The notes under the pieces were generated by a model that saw nothing but the letters and a program-made list of their open reading frames with translations, ran no database searches and was not told where the DNA came from. The position numbers were made by a program, and so were the translations under genes. From contig NZ_CP011492.1 of NCBI RefSeq assembly GCF_001011035.1, positions 434,001 through 498,000 on the forward strand: a DNA stretch of 64,000 nt, written 5' to 3'. The stretch comes from Streptomyces sp. CNQ-509. GTDB taxonomy: Bacteria > Actinomycetota > Actinomycetes > Streptomycetales > Streptomycetaceae. Shown piece by piece: positions 43,426 through 52,675 of the stretch. The number at the start of each line of letters is the position of its first letter. The stretch's first letter is position 1.

Positions 43426-43945
43426 ATGGACGTTCACCACGGGATGAGGGGATCACGATCCTCTTACGAGTTCTGAAAACGAAACACCCGTGCGCATGTT
43501 CTCTCCTTCGTGGTGCTCCCCTCGGGAACGGACAGATACGGTAGAGAACCACGCGCAATATCGATACATGAGGAAATCCATCCTTTGATCACTCACCCGG
43601 CCTACGAATCACCGGGTACCCCCAGGTGGCTTGCGTGTACGAACCCGCACGTCACCGGAGGGCGAGGAGGAGGGCGAGACCGCTCATCGCCGGAGCCGAG
43701 GTCTACTTCGGCGTCGCCTACGTATGCGATCGCCTCGGCCTGAACTCCGAGCCGCCGCTCGGCCAGCGACAGCCCGTCCGGCGCGGGCTCGGGCCGGTCT
43801 ACCTCATCGCCGGCGACGACCACGGCGGCAACGAGCACCAGTACCTCCTGTGTCATCGGTCGACAACCGACAGTAGTCAGTACAGGTGACCCGGCATTCC
43901 CAATAGTCCAATCGCGGTGCCTACAACCGGCGTTGTGCGCTGGCC

Positions 43946-43974
43946 TTGACAGGCCGAACCCCCTGGCAGAAAGT
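43946..43974 (+). promoter_or_regulatory. Possible promoter of the serine hydrolase gene
   Basis: A perfect TTGACA at 43946-43951 is followed after 17 bases by GAAAGT at 43969-43974, a weak -10. It lies 50 bp before the ATG at 44025, which has a GGAGG-like site (AGGAGGGG) upstream. Confidence 0.35.
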
Positions 43975-44024
43975 TTCACCGTTCCCGCGCGTTCAGAAGG
44001 ATTCTTTCAGGAGGGGTTGGGATC

Positions 44025-45800
44025 ATGACGGGTCAGTTGGGCCGGCGGCGCTTCGCCGCCGGTGTCGTTGCTACTGGAGGTGCGCTCTTCGTGGTCCCCG
44101 GCTCCACCGGACTCCCCGCTCACGCCGCAGAGGCATCGTCCGGCGCGCCTGTGCTGCGGCGCGGGAGTGGTGCGCGGGCCGGGTTGCTGGAGCCGCATCT
44201 GCGGCAACTGGTGGCCGATGCCGAGACGTTCCTCGGTCCTTCGCCGAAGTATCCGTGGTACGCGGGGGCCGTCATCCTCGCCGGGCGCGGGCGGACGGTC
44301 GCGTTGGAGCGGGCGATCGGGAAGGCCGTGCGCTACGAGCGGTACGACGAGGCGACCGACACGGGTGTCGAGCTGCCGCCCGAGCAGCAGGTCGACATGT
44401 CGATGGACACCGTCTTCGATCTCGCCTCCGTCTCCAAGCTTTTCACCTCGCTCCTCGCCGTGCAGCAGATCGAGCGCGGTGCTCTCACGCTCGAAGCGCC
44501 CGTGGCCTCCTACCTCCCCGAGTTCGGCGCCGCAGGCAAGCAGGACGTCACCGTCCTTCAACTGCTGACCCATACTTCCGGTTTCGCCTCCTGGATCCCG
44601 CTCTACGCCGAGCCGACATGGGACGCGAAGCTCGCCCGGCTGTGGCGGGAGGCGCCGGTCAACCCGCCCGGGACCAAGTACCTGTACTCGGACCTCAACC
44701 TGATCAGCCTCCAGCTCGTGCTGGAGAAGATCACGGGCAAGACCCTCGACCGCCTCCTCGCCGACGAGATCACCGGGCCCCTCGGCCTGGAGCACACGCG
44801 CTACAACCCGCCCGCCGCCTGGCTGCCCCGCATCGCCGCCACCGAGGACGCGCGCAAGCCGTGGTCGGGGCTGGACCGCGGAATGGTGCGGGGGGAGGTG
44901 CACGACGAGAACGCGTACTCCTTCGGCGGGGTCGCCGGGCACGCCGGGCTGTTCTCCACCGCGTGGGACCTGGCGATCCTCTGCCGGACGCTGCTCAACG
45001 GCGGGGCGTACGGGCGGACGAGGATCCTGGAGAGGGAGTCGGTGGAGCTGATGTTCACCGACTTCAACACCGACTTCCCGGGCGACGAGCACGGGCTCGG
45101 CTTCGAGCTGTACCAGCACTGGTTCATGGGCGCCATGGCCACCCCGGAGTCCGCCGGGCACACCGGCTTCACCGGCACCGCGCTGGTCATCGACCCGACG
45201 ACCGACACCTTCCTCGTCCTCCTCGGCAACTCCGTCCATCCGGTGCGCAGTTGGCGCAGCGGCAGCGCGCCGCGCGCGGCGGCGGGGACGAACCTGGCGC
45301 GTGCGGTGGCGGTGCGGCCGGAGGACGGGCGCACGGCGTGGTTCAGCGGGACGGCGAGTCAGAAGACGTCGACGCTGACGCTTCCCGAGGTGACGGTGCG
45401 GGACGCGGCGGCGGGGCTGGAGTTCGCGCTGTGGTGGGACACCGAGCCGCAGTGGGACAAGGTGTACCTGGAGGCGTCGGCGGACGACGGCGGGAGCTGG
45501 GAGCCGGTGCCGTTCTCGACCCGCCGCCCGCGGGGCGGGGGTGTACGGGAGCACGCGGAGGGCACGGCGGACGGGTGGTCCGGGCGGGTGTGGCACCGGG
45601 CGTCGGCGGAGCTGGGCGCGTGGCGCGGGCGGCCGGTGCGGCTGCGGTGGCGGTATGTGACGGACCGGCAGTACGTGGGTCGCGGGGTGTACGTGGACGA
45701 CGTACGGGTGACGGACGGACGCCGGGTGCTCTTCGACGACGGACGGCGGGGGGACGCGGAGCGGGTGGAGACGGACGGCTGGACCGCGTCGGCGGACTGA
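44025..45800 (+). CDS. Secreted serine hydrolase of the beta-lactamase/D-alanyl-D-alanine carboxypeptidase fold
   Basis: A 591-residue exported protein. A twin-arginine-like signal (GRRRFAAGVVATGGALFVV) covers about residues 6-36 and ends in AHAA. The class C/PBP4-type catalytic residues are Ser135 and Lys138 (SVSK), Tyr224 (YSD) and HTG at 379-381. After the hydrolase domain (about 50-430), a beta-rich C-terminal module (about 435-580; AWFSGTASQK, YLEASADDGGSWEPV, YVDDVRV) resembles carbohydrate- or protein-binding jelly-roll domains of secreted enzymes. It may act as a carboxypeptidase, esterase or beta-lactamase-like enzyme; which one cannot be told. No resistance regulator is adjacent. 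Confidence 0.85.
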   Translation: MTGQLGRRRFAAGVVATGGALFVVPGSTGLPAHAAEASSGAPVLRRGSGARAGLLEPHLRQLVADAETFLGPSPKYPWYAGAVILAGRGRTVALERAIGKAVRYERYDEATDTGVELPPEQQVDMSMDTVFDLASVSKLFTSLLAVQQIERGALTLEAPVASYLPEFGAAGKQDVTVLQLLTHTSGFASWIPLYAEPTWDAKLARLWREAPVNPPGTKYLYSDLNLISLQLVLEKITGKTLDRLLADEITGPLGLEHTRYNPPAAWLPRIAATEDARKPWSGLDRGMVRGEVHDENAYSFGGVAGHAGLFSTAWDLAILCRTLLNGGAYGRTRILERESVELMFTDFNTDFPGDEHGLGFELYQHWFMGAMATPESAGHTGFTGTALVIDPTTDTFLVLLGNSVHPVRSWRSGSAPRAAAGTNLARAVAVRPEDGRTAWFSGTASQKTSTLTLPEVTVRDAAAGLEFALWWDTEPQWDKVYLEASADDGGSWEPVPFSTRRPRGGGVREHAEGTADGWSGRVWHRASAELGAWRGRPVRLRWRYVTDRQYVGRGVYVDDVRVTDGRRVLFDDGRRGDAERVETDGWTASAD

Positions 45801-45878
45801 GCGCCGGGGGCGCGGGCGCGAGGGCCGTTCGCGGCGGCCCTCGCGCCCGCCGCGTCACCGCATCGGGCGCGCCCCGCC

Positions 45879-47435
45879 CTACCTGCCCAGCGCCGCCATC
45901 GCCGCGTTGTGGCCCGGGATCCCGCTCACTCCCCCGCCGCGCACCGCGCCCGCCCCGCACAGCAGCACGTTCGCGTGCCGCGTCTCCACGCCCCAGCGGC
46001 CCGTCTCCTCCGTGGCGTACGGGAACGCCAGCTCGCGGTGGAAGATGTTGCCGCCCGGGAGCCGCAGGTCGCGCTCCAGGTCGAGCGGGGTCTTCGCCTC
46101 GATGCAGGGGCGGCCTTCTGCGTCGGTGGCGAGGCAGTCGGCCAGTGGCTCGGCGAGGTGGGCGTCGAGCTGGGCGAGGGTGGCGCGCAGCAGCTCGTCC
46201 CGGGTGGCGTCGTTGTCGGCGGCGAAGAGGCGGGCGGGGGCGTGGAGGCCGAAGAGGGTGAGGGTCTGGTAGCCGTCGCGGACCAGGTCGTCGGCGAGGA
46301 TCGACGGGTCGGTCAGCGAGTGGCAGTAGATCTCGGACGGCGGCGCCTGCGGCAGCCCGCCGGCGGCGGCCTCCCGGTAGGCGGTTTCCAGGTCCGCATA
46401 GCCCTCGGCGATGTGGAACGTACCGGCGAATGCCTGCCGTGGGTCCACGCGCTCGTCGCGCAGCCGCGGGAGGCGCCGCAGCAGCATGTTCACCTTGAGC
46501 TGCGCGCCCTCGGGGGCGGGGTGCGGCGGGGCCTCGCCGAGGAGTGCGGCGAGGGCGGCGGGTGACGCGCCGACGAGGACGGTGCGCGCGGCGACGGTCC
46601 CCTCGCCCTCCGCGTTCCGGTACGTGACCTCCGCCTGCTCGCCGTCCGTGTGCACGGCGACGGCCTCGTGCCCGGTGGCGATCTCCGCACCCGCCGCGCG
46701 GACGGCATTCGCCAGGGCGTCGGTGAAGGCACCCATGCCGCCGACGGGGACGTCCCAGTCGCCGGTGCCGCCGCCGATGACGTGGTAGAGGAAGCAGCGA
46801 TTCTGGGCGAGGGACGGGTCGTGGGCGGAGGCGAAGGTGCCGATGAGCCCGTCGGTGAGCACGACGCCGCGCACGAGGTCGTCGGCGAAGGTCTCCTCCA
46901 CGGTCTCGCCCAGGGGCCGTTCGAAGAGCGCGCGCCAGGCGTCGTCGTCGCCGATCCGTGCGCGCAGTTCGCCGCGGGTGGGCAGGGGCTCGGTGAGGGT
47001 GGGGAAGACGCGCCGGGCGACGTCCTGCGTCATGCCGTAGAACCGCTGCCAGGCGTCGAACTCGTGGTCACCGCCGGTCAGGGCGGTGAAGGACTGCCGG
47101 GTGGCGGAGCCGGGGTCGGTCTCGACGAGGAGCCCGGTGGGCCGGCCGGCGCGGACGGCGGGGGTGTAGGAGGAGACGGCGCGCTTGCGCACGCCGAAGG
47201 CGAGCCCGAGGTCGTCGACGATGGTGCGGGGCAGGAGGCTGACGAGGTACGAGTAGCGCGACAGCCGGGCGTCGACGCCGGGGAACGTACGGGCGGAGAC
47301 GGCGGCACCGCCGGTGTGGTCCAGACGCTCCAGCACGAGCACGGACCGCCCGGCACGGGCGAGGTAGGCGGCGGCGACGAGCCCGTTGTGACCGCCGCCG
47401 ACGATGACGGCGTCGTAGCTGCTACGGAGGGACAT
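45879..47435 (-). CDS. FAD-dependent oxidoreductase, phytoene-desaturase/amine-oxidase type
   Basis: A 518-residue flavoenzyme. The N-terminal dinucleotide-binding loop is VIVGGGHNGLVAAAYLARAG (residues about 10-30), followed by a conserved ERLDHTGGAAVS stretch. The C-terminal FAD segment (NVLLCGAGAVRGGGVSGIPGHNAA) is typical of the phytoene dehydrogenase-like NAD(P)/FAD group. No carotenoid genes are in the window, so carotenoid desaturation is not supported; these stand-alone members are usually of unknown substrate. The ATG at 47435 begins the nucleotide-binding fold. The gene lies downstream of, and on the same strand as, the TPR kinase gene, but 442 bp away. Confidence 0.82.
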   Translation of the reverse strand: MSLRSSYDAVIVGGGHNGLVAAAYLARAGRSVLVLERLDHTGGAAVSARTFPGVDARLSRYSYLVSLLPRTIVDDLGLAFGVRKRAVSSYTPAVRAGRPTGLLVETDPGSATRQSFTALTGGDHEFDAWQRFYGMTQDVARRVFPTLTEPLPTRGELRARIGDDDAWRALFERPLGETVEETFADDLVRGVVLTDGLIGTFASAHDPSLAQNRCFLYHVIGGGTGDWDVPVGGMGAFTDALANAVRAAGAEIATGHEAVAVHTDGEQAEVTYRNAEGEGTVAARTVLVGASPAALAALLGEAPPHPAPEGAQLKVNMLLRRLPRLRDERVDPRQAFAGTFHIAEGYADLETAYREAAAGGLPQAPPSEIYCHSLTDPSILADDLVRDGYQTLTLFGLHAPARLFAADNDATRDELLRATLAQLDAHLAEPLADCLATDAEGRPCIEAKTPLDLERDLRLPGGNIFHRELAFPYATEETGRWGVETRHANVLLCGAGAVRGGGVSGIPGHNAAMAALGR

Positions 47436-47877
47436 GGCTCTTCGTAACACGGAAGATCGCGACGGGCCAGGGGGACACGGTACGCCCCGCGGGCGGCGAC
47501 GGGGAGGCGCCGTGGGGAGGGTTGCGAGGCTGAGGGCTCGCCGGACGGGGGCACGGGGGTACACGCGAGCGGGCGGCGGTGCGAAGCACGGGACCGGGCC
47601 GCTACGGCCCGTGCGTGGAGCGGCGGGGACGGAGAGGGCGGAGGCGCATCGCCCGGGCGCGGCCACCCGGATGGTGCCGCACCGCCGGAGCGGCGGCGGG
47701 AGGAGCGGCACGGCCGGGGCGGTGAGGCATGCGGCGTGAGGGTCACTGCGCGGAGGACCGCGCAGGGGGTCGTCCGCCGTGGCCCGGCGCGCAGCCGCCG
47801 CGGACGGCCGCCGCAGCGCCCGCGGCCGGGGGGCCGCGCCTGCCCCGTGCCCGCTTCCGTACCGCCGGCTGCCTGTC
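47436..47877. other. 442-bp gap between kinase and oxidoreductase genes
   Basis: Very GC-rich, with no reading frame that has a ribosome site or a protein-like composition; the open frames are Arg/Gly/Pro-rich noise. It must hold the end of the kinase transcript and the promoter for the oxidoreductase gene, but I can point to neither with confidence. Confidence 0.4.
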
Positions 47878-49020
47878 TCAGCCCGACGCGCGGCGGGAGG
47901 CCGCCAGGCGGTAGACCCCCGCCGCCTCCGCCGTGCGGCCCAGTTGCTCCAGGCAGTGGGCCTCGTCGTGGCGGCTCGACAGGGTCTCCGAGTGGGCCGC
48001 GCCGAGGGTGCGTTCGCGGGCGCGGGCGACCTCGCGGTGGACGGTCAGCGCCTCCGCCCAGCGGTTCAGCCAGCCCAGCGCGACGGCGATCTCGCGGCGG
48101 CCCGCGAGGGTGTCGGCGTGCTCGGGGCCGAGGGCCCGTTCGCGTACCGCCGTGACCTCGCGGGCCTCCGTCAGGGCCTCCTGCCAGCGGCCGAGGCGGC
48201 CGAGGGTGACGCAGCGGATGTGGCGGGCGCGGAGCGTCTCGGGGTGGCGGGTGCCGAGGGTCTGGGTGCGGTCGGCGATGAGGGTCTCGTAGTGGCCGAG
48301 GGCTTCCTCGTGGCGGCCGAGGCGGCCCAGGCAGATGCCCGCCTCGTAGCGAGCTGCCTGGGTGTCGGGGTGGTCGCGGCCGAGGGTGGTGGCGCGGGCG
48401 GCGGCGACCTCGCGGTACGTCGCGAGGGCCTGCTCCCAGTGGCCGAGGCTGCCGAGTGCGTGGCCGACCTCGTAGCGGGTGACGAGGGTGTCGGGGTGGT
48501 CGGCGCCGAGCACGCGGGTGCGGACGGCGGTGACCTCGCTGGCGACGCGGTAGGACTCCTCGTAGCGGCCGAGGCGGCTGAGCGTGTACGCGAGGTTGTG
48601 GCGGCAGCGCAGGGTGTCGGGGTGTTCGTAGCCCATGGTCCGCTCGCGGTCCGCGAGCACTCCGCCGTAGACCTCCAGCGCCTCGGCGTGCCGGTTGAGT
48701 TGCCCGAGGGCGTACGCGGTCTCCTGCCGGACGGCGAGCGTGTCGACGTGCTCCCGGCCGAGCCGCCGCTCCCTGCCCGCGGCGGCGGTCCTGAACTCCT
48801 CCAGCGCCTCGGCCGTGCGGCCCAGCCGGGCGAGGCACAGGCCGGTCTGGTGGCGGGAGGAGAGGGTGTCGGGGTGGTCGCCGCCGAGCGCGGCTGCACG
48901 TTCGGCGGCGAGGGCGCGGTGGGCGGCGGCGGCTTCCTCCCACCGGCCGAGGCGGGCGAGGCTGACGGCGGCGTCGTGGCGCCCGGCGAAGGCGTCGAGG
49001 ACGTGCTGGGGGGTGGAGGG
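47878..49020 (-). repeat. TPR-coding tandem repeats, about 126-bp period
   Basis: The 3' half of the kinase gene consists of eight to nine similar units of about 42 codons, each with the same HPDTL and GRxxEAL words at the same distance. The units are alike at DNA level, so copy number could vary by recombination and assemblies may collapse here. Confidence 0.6.
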
Positions 49021-50583
49021 CCGGCCGGGCTGGGCGGTGGGCGGCGCGTAGGGGTGCGGCGGGTGGGTGGAGTGGGGCGGGGTGTGGAAGGACGGGGGCG
49101 CGTGGGAGAAGGGGTGATGCCCGGTGGGGGCACCGGAGCCGTCGGGGAGGGGTCCGTGCACGCTCACGGCGCCGCCGGATCCGTACCGCCCGCCGGGGCC
49201 GTGAGCGCCACCGGAACCGGGCGCGGGCGCGCCGGGGCCGTGTCCGGCGCCGGGGGCGCCGCCCGGGTGGTGCGCCGCGGCGGAGCCGTGGGCGGGATCG
49301 CTGGAGGGACCGGCACCGGCCGCGGGCCCGCCGTACGCCCCACCCGGGCCCGGGCCGTAGGTGCCGTTCGTGGGGATGCCCGGGCCGGTGCCCCGCTCCG
49401 GCCACGTGGGCGGGGACGTGCCGTTCGTCGGGGGCCAGGTGCGTAGCAGCGCGTCCTCCGGGCGGCCGTGCGCCGGGGTCGCGCGGGGCGCGCGTACGGA
49501 GCGGGCGCCCGCCGTGAGGCCGGCCGTCCACGCCGGCGACCCGGCCTCACCGCTCCCGCGGCTCTCCCCCGGGGTCGCGCCCTTCTCCCGGGCCTGTCCC
49601 TCCTCCCCGCTCTCCCGGCGGCTTCCGTGCTCCCCGCTCCCCTGCCCCGCCCCGTTGCCCCGGCCCGCGGCCTCCGCCGCCGCGCGGCTCCCGCGCAGCC
49701 GCGCCGACAACTCGCCCGCGTTCGCGGGCCTGTCCTCCGGGGCCTTCGCCAGCAGGTCGAGCACCACCCGCTCCAGCGGCTCCGGGATCTCCGGGCGGTG
49801 CGTGCGCAGCGGTTCCGGCGGGGTGTCGCGGTGGCCGACGAGGATCGCCCAGGCGTCGTCCATGTCGAACGGAGGGCCGCCGGTGGCGAGTTCGTACAGC
49901 ACGCAGCCCAGCGAATACAGGTCGCTGCGGTGGTCGATGCCCCCGCCGCCGGAGATCTGCTCCGGCGACATGTAGTGCGGCGTGCCCATGGCCATGCCCC
50001 CCGCGCCGGTCAGGCGCGAGGTGAAGCCGATGTCGTGCGCGAGGCGGGCGATGCCGAAGTCGAGGATCTTCACCGTGCCGTCGCCGAGGCGCATGATGTT
50101 CGCGGGCTTCAGGTCCCGGTGCACGACCCCCTGGTCATGGGTGTACGCGAGCGCCGCCGCGACCTGCTCCGCGATGTCGATGATCTCCCCGACCGGCAGC
50201 GGCCGGTGCCCGCCCGCCTCCAGCAACTGGCTGAGGTTGCGGCCCTGCAGCAGCTCCATGACGAGGTACATCACGCCCTCGTCCTCGCCGAAGTCGTGCA
50301 CGACGGTGACGCCGCGGTGCTGGAGCAGCGCCGCGACGCGGGCCTCGCGGCGGAAGCGTTCCTGTATCGCCGTGGCCAGCGGGTGCCCTTGGCGGTGCTG
50401 GCCCGCGGGCTTCAGGCACTTGACGGCCACGCGGCGGCCCAGGGACTCGTCGCGGGCCTGCCAGACCTCGCCCATGCCGCCGCGGCCGAGGAGTTCGAGC
50501 AGCCGGTAGCGGCCGTGGATCAGCCTGGTCTCCGCCATCTCCCCCTGCCGCCCCCGCTGTCGCTGCCGCCGCCTCGTCGTCAC
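47878..50583 (-). CDS. Serine/threonine protein kinase with a C-terminal TPR array
   Basis: A 901-residue soluble Hanks-type kinase. The kinase domain covers about residues 25-290: glycine loop GRGGMGEV, ATP-binding Lys55 (VAVKCLK), catalytic HRDLKPAN at 155-162 and DFG at 175-177. A Gly/Pro/Ser-rich linker follows to about 500. The rest is eight to nine kinesin-light-chain-like TPR units of about 42 residues (LGRWEEALT... LGxxHPDTLxxR). There is no membrane helix or PASTA domain, so it acts in the cytoplasm, probably recruiting substrates by the TPRs. The GTG at 50583 overlaps the stop of the MpaB-type gene (GTGA), making the two translationally coupled; an ATG at 50538 is a possible alternative. 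Confidence 0.88.
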   Translation of the reverse strand: MTTRRRQRQRGRQGEMAETRLIHGRYRLLELLGRGGMGEVWQARDESLGRRVAVKCLKPAGQHRQGHPLATAIQERFRREARVAALLQHRGVTVVHDFGEDEGVMYLVMELLQGRNLSQLLEAGGHRPLPVGEIIDIAEQVAAALAYTHDQGVVHRDLKPANIMRLGDGTVKILDFGIARLAHDIGFTSRLTGAGGMAMGTPHYMSPEQISGGGGIDHRSDLYSLGCVLYELATGGPPFDMDDAWAILVGHRDTPPEPLRTHRPEIPEPLERVVLDLLAKAPEDRPANAGELSARLRGSRAAAEAAGRGNGAGQGSGEHGSRRESGEEGQAREKGATPGESRGSGEAGSPAWTAGLTAGARSVRAPRATPAHGRPEDALLRTWPPTNGTSPPTWPERGTGPGIPTNGTYGPGPGGAYGGPAAGAGPSSDPAHGSAAAHHPGGAPGAGHGPGAPAPGSGGAHGPGGRYGSGGAVSVHGPLPDGSGAPTGHHPFSHAPPSFHTPPHSTHPPHPYAPPTAQPGRPSTPQHVLDAFAGRHDAAVSLARLGRWEEAAAAHRALAAERAAALGGDHPDTLSSRHQTGLCLARLGRTAEALEEFRTAAAGRERRLGREHVDTLAVRQETAYALGQLNRHAEALEVYGGVLADRERTMGYEHPDTLRCRHNLAYTLSRLGRYEESYRVASEVTAVRTRVLGADHPDTLVTRYEVGHALGSLGHWEQALATYREVAAARATTLGRDHPDTQAARYEAGICLGRLGRHEEALGHYETLIADRTQTLGTRHPETLRARHIRCVTLGRLGRWQEALTEAREVTAVRERALGPEHADTLAGRREIAVALGWLNRWAEALTVHREVARARERTLGAAHSETLSSRHDEAHCLEQLGRTAEAAGVYRLAASRRASG

Positions 50584-51494
50584 TCGTGGCTGTTACCCGT
50601 GGCCATATCCCCCGACTCGTCCAGTATGGCTGCCGTTCGTACGAGCGTGGAAGGCGAGGGCCGCGATGCGGGACCGAGGCGGTCCATGGCTTTCAGTATG
50701 TTTCGCGGCGGGAGCCGCCAGCGCAGCCCGGCGGGGACGGCGCGCAGCAGAGCGGCGGTCGCGCGCAGCCTGCGGTCGACCACGGCGGGCGGGGGCGCGG
50801 GGCGGCCGTAGAGTTCGTGCGCGATCGGCGGCAGCGTGGCGTACGCGAGGCCGGCGACCCGGCGCCAGAGCAGGCGGCGGGCGGGGACGAGGAGCGCGTT
50901 GACGGGCGGGCGGCGCAGGAAGTCGTCGACGTCGGCGGCCTCGGGGGTGGCGGCCAGTTCTGGGGCCGCGTCGGCGAAGTACGCGGCGAGGGCGGCGGTG
51001 TCGCCGGGGACGGTGACCGGGTCGAGGCCGACGAGGCGGGCGGCGGTGCGCTGTTCGCGTAGGTAGGCGTCGGCGTACGCGTCGGGGATCGTCAGGCCGG
51101 AGCGGCGGGCGACGTCGAGGTAGGAGCCGACCTCGGCGCAGTGCACCCAGAGCAGCAGCGCGGGCTCGTCCACGCGGTAGCTCTCGCCGGTCGCGGGGTC
51201 GACGGCGCGCAGCCGGCGGTGGATGCCCCGCACGCGCGCGCCGGCGCGTTCCGCGGCGGGGGCGGCGGCGTAGGTGACGGTGCCGACGAAGGCGGCGGTG
51301 CGCATGAGCCGGCCCCAGGCGTCGGCGCGGAAGTCGGAGTTCTGCATGACGCCGCGGACGGCGCGCGGGTGCAGCGCCTGGAGGTAGAGCGCGCGGACTC
51401 CGGCGATCCACATCACCGGGTCGCTGTGTACCTGCCAGGTCACGGACGCGGGCCCGAACAGCCCCGGATCCGGTTTTCCGTCGGGCTCGCCCAT
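50580..51494 (-). CDS. MpaB/DUF2236-family oxygenase-like protein
   Basis: A 304-residue protein of the DUF2236 family, heme-binding proteins that include latex-clearing rubber oxygenase and fungal MpaB. Family marks are the WQVHSDPVMWIAGVRALYLQALHPRAVRGV region (residues about 20-50), RTAAFVGTVTY near 70 and the LLLWVHCAEVGSY stretch near 110, which carries candidate heme-ligand His residues. No signal peptide is visible. GGGGAGGGG lies five bases before the ATG. The stop overlaps the kinase start, so they are co-translated. The substrate is not known, and a link between this oxygenase and kinase signalling is inference. Confidence 0.85.
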   Translation of the reverse strand: MGEPDGKPDPGLFGPASVTWQVHSDPVMWIAGVRALYLQALHPRAVRGVMQNSDFRADAWGRLMRTAAFVGTVTYAAAPAAERAGARVRGIHRRLRAVDPATGESYRVDEPALLLWVHCAEVGSYLDVARRSGLTIPDAYADAYLREQRTAARLVGLDPVTVPGDTAALAAYFADAAPELAATPEAADVDDFLRRPPVNALLVPARRLLWRRVAGLAYATLPPIAHELYGRPAPPPAVVDRRLRATAALLRAVPAGLRWRLPPRNILKAMDRLGPASRPSPSTLVRTAAILDESGDMATGNSHE

Positions 51495-51617
51495 ACGGAC
51501 CCCTCCCCAACGACGCGCGGGCGCCCGCCGTGCGCCGGGTCCATTGTCACCCGCCGGGCGCGCACGCCGGAGTTCGGGTCCCGGCCCGGTTCGTACGGGC
51601 GACAGGGGTAGGAGGGG

Positions 51618-52403
51618 TCAGGCGGCGGCCGGGGGGCGTACGCGGATCTTGGACTGGCCGTGCGGCAGTTTCTCCCAGTCCGCCATGAACTCCGCCCGCA
51701 GCCCATGCTTCTCCGCGAGCGCCACCAGGGTCTCGGTGCGGTAGTAGAAGTCCTCCCGCAGCACGTGGTGTTCCTCGGTCTCCGTACGGTCGAAGGTGAA
51801 GTCGAACCATCCGTCGGGCCGCAGCACGCGGCCGACGTGCGCGAGGCACTCGTCGATGACGCCCGGCGGGGAGTGCGAGAAGACGCTGTGCGCGTGGACG
51901 ACGCGGAAGTGCGCGGCCGGGAGGAAGGCGAAGGTCAGGTCGCGTACGGGCGTCAGGCGCGGCAGCTTGTCCTGCAGGTCGTGCCGCACGATGGTGTCCT
52001 GGGCGGCGAAGAGGATGTCCGGGGAGATGTCGAGGCCGTAGTAGCGGCCGCGCTCCAGGTAGTCGATGAAGCGCCAGCCGGCCCGCAGGTTGCCGCAGCC
52101 GATCTCCAGCATGGGGTCGCCCGGCCGCAGACCGTGCTCCACGAGGTAGTCGAACTGCATCTTGCCCAGCGCCAGCCAGCGGTCGTGCGACTTGCTGCCC
52201 ACGGCCGCCTCCGGGTCGGCGGCGGAGTCGGAGCGCATCACGGCGCGGTAGTACGCGACGTGGTCGCGGGGGTGGCGCAGCCGCAGCCAGGCGTCACGGC
52301 CGGCGCGGGCGAGGTAGCGGGGGACGCGGTCCGGGTGGCGGGCGGCGTAGCGGACGCGGTGGGTGAGGGTTGTCCGGTTTGCTGTCAGGTTCTTCCGCGG
52401 CAA
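51618..52403 (-). CDS. SAM-dependent class I methyltransferase
   Basis: A 261-residue Rossmann-fold methyltransferase. The SAM-binding motif MLEIGCGNLRAG is near residue 100, followed by YYGLDISPDIL and, later, the HAHSVFSHSPP and VGRVLRPDGWFDFTF motifs. The region before residue 60 is basic and carries tRNA- or substrate-like features of unknown meaning. The start is uncertain: the frame is open far upstream, but the TTG at 52403 has AGGGG six bases upstream and begins where the sequence becomes protein-like. It is divergent from dhaK, 272 bp away. The substrate cannot be told. Confidence 0.75.
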   Translation of the reverse strand: MPRKNLTANRTTLTHRVRYAARHPDRVPRYLARAGRDAWLRLRHPRDHVAYYRAVMRSDSAADPEAAVGSKSHDRWLALGKMQFDYLVEHGLRPGDPMLEIGCGNLRAGWRFIDYLERGRYYGLDISPDILFAAQDTIVRHDLQDKLPRLTPVRDLTFAFLPAAHFRVVHAHSVFSHSPPGVIDECLAHVGRVLRPDGWFDFTFDRTETEEHHVLREDFYYRTETLVALAEKHGLRAEFMADWEKLPHGQSKIRVRPPAAA

Positions 52404-52675
52404 GGTGCACCCCTGGTGAACTGCGGTGGAACGATCGTGGGACGGATGAAGGACGTCAGTCGTACGGGCCGGACGGTGGCCGCAGAGTCTAGGTGCCGAA
52501 CACGCATGCGCAAGCGGGCCGCACCGACGAGCGTCCGTTCGGGCGACGGCCGCCGAACCTCCCGTACGGGTGTACCTCCGACGCCTGCCCAGGGAGTGAC
52601 CGGGACCGCCGCTGCCGTGATACTGGGCAAGCCAGAGCCGATCGTCACCAGGCGCGAACGCCACCGGAGGTACCC

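Larger units (their letters stand above)
43328..44024. other. 697-bp region without a credible gene
   Basis: Base composition is less GC-rich than the surroundings in 43345-43620. A hairpin lies at 43396-43425. From about 43670 to 43850 both strands have open frames with GC-rich third positions; the plus-strand one (43626-43889) reads EVYFGVAYVCDRLGLNSEPP and may be a remnant of a gene, but it has no ribosome site and I recognise no family. The right end carries TTGACA upstream of the serine hydrolase. I call no gene here. Confidence 0.35.

Noticed and set aside
43602..43979. Minus-strand gene of up to 125 codons in the gene-poor region
   Set aside because: No ribosome site precedes any in-frame start, the composition is uneven and I see no family. 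The opposite strand has an equally plausible frame, so neither is called.
45879..47435. Carotenoid biosynthesis gene
   Set aside because: The FAD motif resembles phytoene desaturase, but no phytoene synthase, cyclase or litR-type regulator is in the window.
47878..49020. The 126-bp periodic repeats as a satellite or mobile repeat
   Set aside because: They are in frame and encode TPR units with conserved residues, so they are explained by protein structure.
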